In this document: positions 1 through 4,828 of the stretch, piece by piece | Numbering within the stretch: position 1 is the stretch's first letter | Layout of the letters: every line of letters begins with the position of its first letter | From: a virus | Virus record (IMG/VR): IMGVR_UViG_3300003267_000135 | Location: 42,605-66,462 of that record | Length of the DNA stretch: 23,858 nt | Direction: 5' to 3' (one strand) | Program-made: the position numbers and the translations under genes | Notes under the pieces: model-generated | Seen by the model: only the letters and a program-made list of their open reading frames with translations | Database searches by the model: none | Told to the model about the DNA's origin: nothing

Positions 1-411
1 CTCCATCAGCCGCAGGCCGCAGCCGTAGTAGAGTTCGAACATGAGCCCGCGCGTGCCGGAGGTGAGCGCGAGTAATCGCTGCATTTCCTGCGGTGAGAGC
101 CAGACCGGCAGTCGGCGTGGAATGCGGGCACGTGACCATTGGCCCAGATCGCCGATCTCAATTTCGAGCACCTGTTTGAAGAGGAAAACAGCGGCGTTGA
201 GTGCGAGTGCCTGAGTCTTGGCGGCAACGCGCGGGGCCATTTCTTCGAGCCATCCGCGGATGCGATCCGAGGGCTTGGTGAATTCAGGGTGTGCGAGGCA
301 GAAGTCTAGAAACTTTCCGATTTCTGCGCGGTATCGCTGCTCGGTCTTAGGCTTGAAATGCCGTGTCTGGCATACGGCAGCGACGCGTTTGAGGATGTCG
401 GCTTTTTTCAT
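1..411 (-). CDS. intI: Integron integrase IntI-like tyrosine recombinase (N-terminal 137 residues, partial)
   Basis: The minus strand is open from an ATG at 409-411 to the left edge. IntI enzymes recombine attI with folded single-stranded attC sites to capture or shuffle gene cassettes. The visible part holds the SAM-like core-binding domain (HFKPKTEQRYRAEIGKF near residues 18-34, then an AHPE turn and the VAAKTQALALNAAVFLFKQVL helix), then the RRLPVWLSPQEMQRLL segment that opens the catalytic domain. The window ends at ELYYGCGLRLME, which contains the first catalytic arginine (residue 135). The YG.GLRLME form and the adjacent attC sites favour IntI over XerC/D. A good AGGAG lies three bases before the ATG. 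The IntI-specific insert and the HxxR and tyrosine motifs are off-window, so integrity cannot be judged. Confidence 0.88.
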   Translation of the reverse strand, partial: MKKADILKRVAAVCQTRHFKPKTEQRYRAEIGKFLDFCLAHPEFTKPSDRIRGWLEEMAPRVAAKTQALALNAAVFLFKQVLEIEIGDLGQWSRARIPRRLPVWLSPQEMQRLLALTSGTRGLMFELYYGCGLRLME

Positions 412-450
412 ACTCTCCTAGAAAGTTGGTCGGAGAATTACTTGTTAGGC
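412..450 (+). other. attI-like insertion site between integrase and first cassette
   Basis: Only 33 bases separate the integrase ATG from GTTAGGC at 444-450, a perfect GTTRRRY core whose expected cleavage point is between G444 and T445. An attI site is expected here, next to the integrase start and at the cassette boundary. The integrase ribosome-binding site (AGGAG on the minus strand, 416-420) lies inside it. On the minus strand the core supplies the TAA stop of the first cassette gene. The alternative is that it is the truncated end of an attC. The core is seen; the attI role is inferred from position. Confidence 0.55.
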
Positions 451-750
451 ATTAAGAGCATGGTGTGCCGTGTTGAGAATTTTCCGATAACCGTTCGGCA
501 GCCGCGCGACCTTGGAAATCGGGTTGTATTCGAAGTGGTGCTCGGTCTCGTCCATGATGACTTGCAGCGCGTTTTCGCAAAGCGTCAGGCGGCGCGCGGC
601 GTCACGAAGACCTTGGATTTCGCGCTGCTCTTCCTTGCGCGCGTCTTCATCGACCGCGCCGAGGGCGTGCAGCATTTCCTCTTTGTCATCCGCGAGGTGT
701 TTTAGCCAAGCGGGGCCTCCCAGTGGGACGGTTTCAGTTTTTGTGCTCAT
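445..750 (-). CDS. Cassette 1 hypothetical protein (101 aa)
   Basis: This minus-strand gene fills the first cassette. I chose the ATG at 748-750, giving an MSTKTETVPLGG N-terminus, because it lies 11 bases inside the neighbouring core site (762-768). A longer start at 783 would run through that attC. The product is hydrophilic and largely helical, with a charged stretch around DEDARKEEQREIQGLRDAARRL (about residues 33-54) suggesting a short coiled coil, and no signal or membrane segment. The TAA stop lies within the GTTAGGC core at 444-450, as is typical for cassette genes. No family is recognised. A plus-strand frame at 460-705 also exists but reads like an antisense shadow, rich in V, F and L. 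Confidence 0.6.
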   Translation of the reverse strand: MSTKTETVPLGGPAWLKHLADDKEEMLHALGAVDEDARKEEQREIQGLRDAARRLTLCENALQVIMDETEHHFEYNPISKVARLPNGYRKILNTAHHALNA

Positions 751-761
751 AGGTAATTCGT

Positions 762-858
762 GCCTAACTGTTGCTAGAGCCAACGCCGCTGGCGTCAGCC
801 GTTGAGTGATTTCGTTGCTCCGTCCGCGCCAGCGTCGCGGCTCACCGTTTTGTTAGGC
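762..858 (+). repeat. attC site 1 (97 bp)
   Basis: The site starts with GCCTAAC (762-768) and ends with GTTAGGC (852-858). Inside, GAGCC-A-ACGCCGCTGGCG pairs with CGCCAGCGTCGCGGCTC, leaving an unpaired A after GAGCC in the left arm. Canonical attC sites carry such extrahelical bases in the arm next to the RYYYAAC box, as in the aadA-type AAGCCGACGCC, so the recombination polarity reads as plus. The cassette genes around it are on the minus strand. Arm sequences are shared with attC sites 2 and 3. Confidence 0.85.
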
Positions 859-1092
859 GGAAGGCTCGCCACCCCACAGCGCGGGGGCGCGCTCAGTGGC
901 CATTGCGGCGTCGATGGCTGCGCGGGCCGTTTGGTGTTCCGTCGTGCGCGGCGGATCGACGCGAAAATCAACGAGCAGCCACGTTTCTCCGTCATCGGCT
1001 GGCCACACGTCGACGTTCATTGAGAGAAGCGCGTCGAGACGATGCTTGTCTCTTAGCAGTTCCGAGCATTGGTGTCCTTCGTAGGCGATCAT
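853..1092 (-). CDS. Cassette 2 hypothetical protein (79 aa)
   Basis: Small soluble protein that I do not recognise. It contains an acidic centre (MNVDVWPADDGETWLLVDFRV, split by a tryptophan-rich turn) that looks like two beta strands, and an alanine-rich helical C-terminus. I chose the ATG at 1090-1092 because it overlaps the stop codon of the upstream zinc-ribbon peptide as ATGA, a sign of translational coupling. A GTG at 1131 would give 92 residues. The TAA stop is inside the GTTAGGC core of attC 1. No function can be assigned. Confidence 0.55.
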   Translation of the reverse strand: MIAYEGHQCSELLRDKHRLDALLSMNVDVWPADDGETWLLVDFRVDPPRTTEHQTARAAIDAAMATERAPALWGGEPSA

Positions 1093-1178
1093 TTGTAGTC
1101 TATGGTTTTGTTGCAGAATTGGCAGCGCCACGCGCCGTCACGACACTCGCCGCCGCAGAGTCGGACAAAGCATCGCAA
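1089..1178 (-). CDS. Cassette 2 zinc-ribbon micropeptide (29 aa, TTG start)
   Basis: Very short reading frame at the 5' end of cassette 2. Translation from TTG at 1178 gives a cysteine-rich peptide containing LCGGECRDGAWRCQFCNK. Its cysteine pairs CGGEC and CQFC, with an aromatic between, resemble a minimal zinc ribbon. Its TGA overlaps the ATG of the next gene as ATGA, which supports both reading frames. The TTG lies two bases inside the core site of attC 2, where a cassette's first gene usually starts. No ATG is available in frame. An overlapping ATG at 1174 in another frame yields only 11 codons. The role is unknown; nucleic-acid or protein binding is a guess based on zinc ribbons in general. 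Confidence 0.4.
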   Translation of the reverse strand: MRCFVRLCGGECRDGAWRCQFCNKTIDYK

Positions 1179-1180
1179 AC

Positions 1181-1277
1181 GCCTAACCACACGCCAGAGC
1201 CAACGTCCCCGCTGGGGACGTTGGGAGCGTATCACGCGGGAAAGAGCGGGGCCGTGGCTCATCGTGGATCGTTAGCC
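1181..1277 (+). repeat. attC site 2 (97 bp)
   Basis: GCCTAAC at 1181-1187 and GTTAGCC at 1271-1277 bound the site. The arms GAGCC-A-ACG and CGTGGCTC pair with one unpaired A on the left arm, at the same place as in attC 1. A second palindrome, ACGTCCCCGCTGGGGACGT (about 1203-1221), forms a hairpin within the site. The gene of cassette 3 reads about a dozen bases past the core into the right arm and stops there (TGA at 1259-1261). Confidence 0.83.
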
Positions 1278-1558
1278 TCACGCAGAAATGGGCACCAATC
1301 CGGCGTCTCCTCGGTCCTGCCGATTAAGCGCCCGCCGTAGCTCTGGCGCTCGATAGCTTCGATGTGCGCGACGAGCCCTTCATGCCCAGGCACCTCTTCG
1401 CCTTTGAAGGCGTCCGGATGTGAGCACGCATAATCGCGCCACCCACTGGAGCCGCTACGTGTGCATAGGGAGCTGTGGCATTGGTGATATTCACAGATCC
1501 CGCATCTGGTCGTGACGCGGCTAGGGATCGTGAATCGAGTTGGTCCTTTGGTGTTCAT
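1259..1558 (-). CDS. Cassette 3 cysteine-rich protein with TPDWCP motif (99 aa)
   Basis: Starts with MNTKGPTRF seven bases inside the core site of attC 3, the usual position for a cassette start, without a Shine-Dalgarno. The product has an early cluster RCGICEYHQCHSSLC (about residues 18-32), then YACSHPDA, a GGRLIGRTEETPDWCP segment near residue 75-90, and a basic end. The spacing of CxxC, C-HPDA and TPDWCP recalls a widespread family of small metal-binding hypothetical proteins found in phages and accessory DNA. The function of that family is not established to my knowledge. The stop lies inside attC 2, so excision and re-insertion would alter the last few residues. Confidence 0.7.
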   Translation of the reverse strand: MNTKGPTRFTIPSRVTTRCGICEYHQCHSSLCTRSGSSGWRDYACSHPDAFKGEEVPGHEGLVAHIEAIERQSYGGRLIGRTEETPDWCPFLREANDPR

Positions 1559-1565
1559 AAGAAGA

Positions 1566-1680
1566 GGCTAACCAGTCGCTAGAGCACAACGCTCGGGGCT
1601 GGCCTTGTTATTCGGTTATGGGTTCAACGCTCGGAGCCGAGGGGTTATTCGCCCGAGCGTGGCTCACCTCGGTGTTGGGG
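1566..1680 (+). repeat. attC site 3 (115 bp)
   Basis: GGCTAAC at 1566-1572 and GTTGGGG at 1674-1680 are slightly degenerate core boxes. The arms GAGC-ACA-ACGCTCGGG and CCCGAGCGTGGCTC pair over more than ten bases, again with the surplus bases on the left arm. Two more copies of an ACGCTCGG-like word lie in the loop (about 1628-1635 and in the arms), making it longer than the other two sites. The family resemblance (GAGCxxAACG on the left, CGxGGCTCAC on the right) shows the three sites share descent. Confidence 0.8.
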
Positions 1681-1684
1681 GCCA

Positions 1685-1975
1685 TCAGGTCGAAGACTTG
1701 TGCCCGCAGATGGAGCATTTCAGAAAAGAAAGCCCGGCATAGAGCCAGAGACTGAACGCGCGTGCGCCGCACTTGGGGCATTTGAACGTCGTCGAGATCA
1801 GGCCATCATTCGCCGGCGAATCCTCATCGGCCCCCAACCCCTCCCCAGTGCCAACGCGCACAGTGAGCTCGCGAGATTCGGACGTGGCTTCTGCGCTCCA
1901 CCTTTTTAGGGCGCGCTGGTGGCGGCGAATGGCGCAATCGCGTTGATAAGCCGTCTGCTTTGGTGCTGTGCTCAT
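1685..1975 (-). CDS. Cassette 4 zinc-ribbon protein (96 aa)
   Basis: The N-terminal half is basic and helical (AYQRDCAIRRHQRALKRW). A flexible acidic linker follows (about residues 40-60), then a C-terminal zinc ribbon: FKCPKCGARAF, a hydrophobic strand, and LKCSICGHKSS, giving CxxC-x(about 18)-CxxC. Such ribbons bind nucleic acid or partner proteins; no specific role is evident. The ATG at 1973-1975 is preceded by a distant GGAG. The TGA stop falls just outside the core box of attC 3. No matching core box is visible directly upstream of the start, so this cassette's right boundary is damaged or lost. Confidence 0.65.
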   Translation of the reverse strand: MSTAPKQTAYQRDCAIRRHQRALKRWSAEATSESRELTVRVGTGEGLGADEDSPANDGLISTTFKCPKCGARAFSLWLYAGLSFLKCSICGHKSST

Positions 1976-2287
1976 TGGGCATTGTTCTCCGTTCAGGTGC
2001 GCGTCGGCACGTCTCGATTGTTAGCCGACATACGCGTGTGAATACTCAACCGCTTGAGCACTGCAAGCAAATAATCATTGACGACAAGCGGAAACGGTCC
2101 GATTCCGCAAACGCCGTCAGATATGTTCGCCACAACCGGCAGGCGAGAACGGGTGAGCGCGAAAGCGACAAAGTGAGTGAGGTGCGGGGCACAGCTCGCA
2201 GGAGGAGGAAATGCCCACCTTCGGATGATGTAACGCAAATGGCGATACGTCGCCACTCAACCGAACGTTAGAAAATCTCTCACTAAA
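1976..2287. other. Gene-poor junction between integron block and phage block
   Basis: About 310 bases lack a convincing gene. GTTAGCC at 2020-2026 is a half core site without a visible partner. Open frames on both strands (minus 1993-2256, plus 1960-2271) have no family resemblance, and their composition is unlike the neighbouring genes. The right end carries a hairpin with core-like flanks (2231-2273). No clear promoter for the capsid gene is seen. A TTGACG at 2078-2083 has no matching -10 box. Confidence 0.5.
2231..2273 (+). other. Hairpin with core-site-like flanks just before the capsid gene
   Basis: A perfect stem TGGCGA/TCGCCA (2240-2245, 2250-2255) closes a four-base loop. It is flanked by TAACG (2231-2235) and CGTTA (2266-2270), which can also pair. 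GTTAGAA at 2267-2273 resembles a GTTRRRY core except for the last base. The arrangement is reminiscent of a minimal attC, but it is shorter than typical sites and lacks extrahelical bases. It could equally be a transcription or mRNA structure 5' of the capsid gene. Confidence 0.25.
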
Positions 2288-3517
2288 ATGTCGTGCTCTC
2301 CGATTCCGATCGACCTTGCGACTCAGTTTTTCAGTCGTGACCCGACGCGCCTCTATGGCCCGATCGCGAAGTCACTTTTGACCGGCGTTCCTTACATCAG
2401 CGTTCTCCGCAGCGGCACGTTTCCGGCCGCGGTGGCGGCGACGCTCCTTTCCGTGGCGCAAGGGCGTCCGCGGATGGGCACTTCGCTGGCGAATCCGTCG
2501 TTCACGTCGATGATCGACTTGTGCGGCAGCGGTTCGCTGGTCGTGGACAAGAACGGCACGAACCAATACTCCTACGTTGCCGAGATCAACCAGGGCATGT
2601 CGGACAAAATCTGTCTGAATCAGGGTTTCAGCGCGTTCATGGGTTCGCTCACGGCGCAGTTGGAAGCCTATCAGACGGGCGTAACGGAGGTGATCAACGC
2701 CGACGTGCGTTATCAACTCTATCTGCGGTCCGGCGTGAAGGCCGTCGTTCAAGTCGGCGTCCAGCCGACGGCAATGATCACGGGCGGCGAGTATCAGATC
2801 GACACGCCGGTTCCGGCGATCGAGTCCGATGCGCGGCTCACGCAAAACCTGTTGCAGAGCTTCAACCGCTACATGCGGTCGGCACTGCGGGCGAAGCCGT
2901 TCGGTGCGGGGGCGCAGGCGCATTCGCGCTTGATCGCCTCGCCGGACGAGCTGGACGCCATCCGCGAAGACCTCGGCGGCGCGGCTGGTCCCGGTGGCGC
3001 AAACATCGTGCCGCTCGGTCAGGTTGCGGCCGGTGGCAACAAGATGGCGATCGACGCGCTGATCGGCTACCTGTTCGAGCCGCTTTACCGCGGCGTGCAA
3101 TACGGCGAAGACCCGATTCCGCTGCGCCTGAACTGGAACGGCGCTGGCTACGACCCGGTTGACCCGAACGCCGACTACTCGGCGACGGTCGGCACGGTCG
3201 CACAGGTCAGCTCGGATTGGCTGGAAGCGAGTCACGAAGTCGCGTTCCTGTTCTTCGACGGCTCGTTTGAGCGCCAAGTTCCGGCCCCATGGACCGGCGA
3301 GGGCAAAATTCGCTTCGCCCGGCAAATGTTCGGCGGGGACATTCAGTTCCTCAATCACCCGGACATGGTGTGCAATCTGTTCAGCGACTACGGCGTGATG
3401 GCCTACCGCATTGGCCGCGCGCTGCGTCCGCTGTATCCGTGGTTCGTTCTCCCCATCATCTACAAGCGATGCTTGGACGAGGCGAACCTCGACACTTGCA
3501 CGGGCGTTAGCGGCTAA
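2288..3517 (+). CDS. Major capsid protein (409 aa)
   Basis: First gene of the virion module and the best candidate for the shell subunit, probably HK97-fold. Support comes from its length, typical of podovirus capsid proteins, and its C-terminal pattern: an EVAFLFFDGSFERQVP strand, a GGDIQFLNHPDMVCN segment, then a conserved-looking C-terminal part with PLYPWFVLPIIYKRC. It is followed by a strong terminator and a T7-like order of tail and internal virion genes. The N-terminus (MSCSPIPIDLATQFF) has no signal peptide. There is no Shine-Dalgarno; ACTAAA precedes the ATG. Portal and scaffold genes, which precede the capsid gene in T7-like phages, are absent upstream. The family assignment rests on pattern and position rather than a diagnostic motif. 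Confidence 0.72.
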   Translation: MSCSPIPIDLATQFFSRDPTRLYGPIAKSLLTGVPYISVLRSGTFPAAVAATLLSVAQGRPRMGTSLANPSFTSMIDLCGSGSLVVDKNGTNQYSYVAEINQGMSDKICLNQGFSAFMGSLTAQLEAYQTGVTEVINADVRYQLYLRSGVKAVVQVGVQPTAMITGGEYQIDTPVPAIESDARLTQNLLQSFNRYMRSALRAKPFGAGAQAHSRLIASPDELDAIREDLGGAAGPGGANIVPLGQVAAGGNKMAIDALIGYLFEPLYRGVQYGEDPIPLRLNWNGAGYDPVDPNADYSATVGTVAQVSSDWLEASHEVAFLFFDGSFERQVPAPWTGEGKIRFARQMFGGDIQFLNHPDMVCNLFSDYGVMAYRIGRALRPLYPWFVLPIIYKRCLDEANLDTCTGVSG

Positions 3518-3539
3518 ACGCCGCCGGCACTCACTGCTA

Positions 3540-3587
3540 TGGGAGCGGTTCCGCGCGTTACGGCAGTCGGGACCGCTCCCATTTTTC
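3540..3587 (+). terminator. Intrinsic terminator after the capsid gene
   Basis: A 14-bp stem, TGGGAGCGGTTCCG (3540-3553) with CGGGACCGCTCCCA (3568-3581), is interrupted only by one G-T wobble. It encloses a 14-base loop and is followed by a TTTTT run. It lies 23 bases after the capsid stop codon. Its position matches the T-phi terminator after T7 gene 10, which limits expression of the downstream tail genes relative to capsid. Confidence 0.88.
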
Positions 3588-3595
3588 TAGGTAAA

Positions 3596-3608
3596 GTTTT
3601 CCGAAAAC
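3596..3608. promoter_or_regulatory. 13-bp palindrome upstream of fibre gene
   Basis: GTTTTC-C-GAAAAC is a perfect inverted repeat with a one-base centre, between the terminator and the next gene. Its form (6-1-6) matches the palindrome at 21684-21696 in the other sizeable intergenic gap, although the sequences differ. It could be an operator or part of a promoter region. No sigma-70 boxes are clear here. Confidence 0.3.
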
Positions 3609-3647
3609 GTCAGTGGATGGGGTTCTGAAAAATCCGATTATTACACC

Positions 3648-4814
3648 ATGGCAACAGGCGTTCTGATCTCGTCTTTTACGTATGTCGGAGTGCCGCCGTT
3701 GAGCGCGGTATTCGGGTTTTTCAAAACCTCGTCAGGCGTTCAAATCCAGCGGATTCAGATTTCGGCGCAAACGCCGCCCGTTGGTGGCAACATCACCGTT
3801 CAGCTCGTTGATGAGGCTGGAAACGCCTACGTTGGCGCTACTGTGGCGCTCCCAAGTGGATCGCCATATTACGATCAGCCGCTTGCGGCCCCGATTTCGC
3901 TAGGACTTGCGAAAATCGTTCGAGCGCAGATTACGGGCGTCGATCTTGGGGTGGCATCAGACCTCACCGTCAATTTGATTGGCGCAACAGCGCAAGGCAC
4001 GACGCCGCCCAGCGGATGCGGGCCGTCGAATTGCCAGCCACCGCAGGCACAACTTCTGTTTTTTCAGGGAAACGTCCAACAGCAGGTTGCCGAAGCGGCG
4101 GCGGAGGCAGCAGCGGCGGCAGCAAGTGCCACCGCGGCGAATGACTCGGCCGTTGCAGCGGCGTCTTCCGCCAGTGCTGCCGCGGGTTCTGCCAACGCAG
4201 CGGCGGCAAGTGATACGAACGCCGCCGCACAGGTTGTCTTGGCGGCGGGCTACGCGACGAATGCCAATAACGCAGCGGCAGCAGCCAACACGTATGCCGG
4301 ACAGGCGGCGACGAGCGCCACCAACGCGGCAACTAGCGCCGCCGAAGCGGCGGCAAGTGCTGCTGCCGCCAATACAAGGGCCGCGGCAACGATCGGGCTC
4401 ACAGTAGGAGCCACGCACACGATTCCCGACGCGGCTGAAACCGTGGTCAATTGGGACGGGGCCAATTTCGACGATGCGGCGTTCTGGAACTCGGGGGCTC
4501 CAAGCCGGATCACGGTTCCGGCAGACGTTACGCGGGTTCGTCTCAGCGCCGGCATTCGCTGGCCGTCTGCGGCAACGGGCTCACGCAAGATCACCATCAA
4601 GAAAAACGGCGGTGAGGCGTGGGCGACGTGTGATCTTTCCAGCGTCGATACCGGCAACGGCACGATTTTGACGCCAATCATCGAAGTGATCCCCGGCGAT
4701 TACTTTGAGGTTTATGTGGAGCAGGATTCCGGAGGCCCACTCGACTTGGAAACTTCCACGGTCAACGCCAACCGCAGCAATTTCTTTTGTGTTGAGGTGA
4801 TGGGGCAGTCCTGA
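3648..4814 (+). CDS. Fibre protein: AQTPPVG module, Ala-rich stalk, beta head (388 aa)
   Basis: A three-part adhesin-like protein. Residues 1-111 form a beta module with IQRIQISAQTPPVG that recurs in the gene at 21719. A short Cys/Pro linker (SGCGPSNCQPPQ) follows. Residues about 145-250 are an alanine-dominated, heptad-like stretch typical of a trimeric coiled-coil stalk. Residues 250-388 resemble the jelly-roll heads of phage fibres (VVNWDGANFDDAAFWN, then VPADVTRVRLSAGIRWP and ITIKKNGGEAWA). It probably decorates the capsid or tail and binds the host surface. It sits between capsid and adaptor genes, an insertion relative to T7. There is no Shine-Dalgarno; the start context CCGATTATTACACC resembles that of the next gene. 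Confidence 0.65.
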   Translation: MATGVLISSFTYVGVPPLSAVFGFFKTSSGVQIQRIQISAQTPPVGGNITVQLVDEAGNAYVGATVALPSGSPYYDQPLAAPISLGLAKIVRAQITGVDLGVASDLTVNLIGATAQGTTPPSGCGPSNCQPPQAQLLFFQGNVQQQVAEAAAEAAAAAASATAANDSAVAAASSASAAAGSANAAAASDTNAAAQVVLAAGYATNANNAAAAANTYAGQAATSATNAATSAAEAAASAAAANTRAAATIGLTVGATHTIPDAAETVVNWDGANFDDAAFWNSGAPSRITVPADVTRVRLSAGIRWPSAATGSRKITIKKNGGEAWATCDLSSVDTGNGTILTPIIEVIPGDYFEVYVEQDSGGPLDLETSTVNANRSNFFCVEVMGQS

Positions 4815-4828
4815 AGCCGATAATCACA

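Larger units (their letters stand above)
1..2026. mobile_element. Integron: integrase 5' end, attI-like region and short cassette array (partial)
   Basis: This block contains an IntI-like recombinase start, an attI-like junction and three attC sites separated by small genes, which together define an integron. Core sites of the form RYYYAAC and GTTRRRY recur at 444-450, 762-768, 852-858, 1181-1187, 1271-1277, 1566-1572, 1674-1680 and, as a lone half, 2020-2026. The left end is cut by the window, so integrase catalytic motifs II and III and anything beyond are unseen. The right limit is uncertain, because the last half-site at 2020-2026 has no recognisable partner. The phage capsid gene begins 262 bases further on. 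The assignment as an integron is well supported; whether it is active is unknown. Confidence 0.85.

Noticed and set aside
1-411. Integrase start read as an ordinary phage or XerC/D-type recombinase
   Set aside because: The RRLPVWLSPQE and YGCGLRLME forms and the adjacent attC sites fit IntI better. The decisive IntI-specific insert is outside the window.
460-705. Plus-strand frame of 81 codons in cassette 1 starting 10 bases after the core site
   Set aside because: It is the complement of a more protein-like minus-strand gene. Its V/F/L-rich composition is what an antisense of a charged helical protein gives. Its position does fit a cassette gene, so it was considered seriously.
1993-2256. 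Minus-strand 87-codon frame in the junction region
   Set aside because: Its composition is unlike the neighbouring genes, it runs through the GTTAGCC half-site, and it has no recognisable motif.
1960-2271. Plus-strand 103-codon frame ending at the GTTAGAA before the capsid gene
   Set aside because: It overlaps the zinc-ribbon gene start, is arginine-rich with no motif, and has no plausible start signal. A shorter GTG start near 2038 is possible but unsupported.
2027-2287. Phage-type (T7-like) or sigma-70 promoter before the capsid gene
   Set aside because: TTGACG at 2078-2083 has no suitable -10 box, and no 20-base motif recurs between this region and the other intergenic gaps.
2372-3358. 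Long minus-strand frame (328 codons) opposite the capsid gene
   Set aside because: Antisense shadow of a GC-rich gene, with Arg/Val/His-biased composition and no motif.
4080-4395. GC-rich repetitive DNA in the fibre gene, considered as a microsatellite or CRISPR-like repeat
   Set aside because: It is a codon-level effect of an alanine-rich coiled-coil stalk; there is no regular repeat-spacer spacing.
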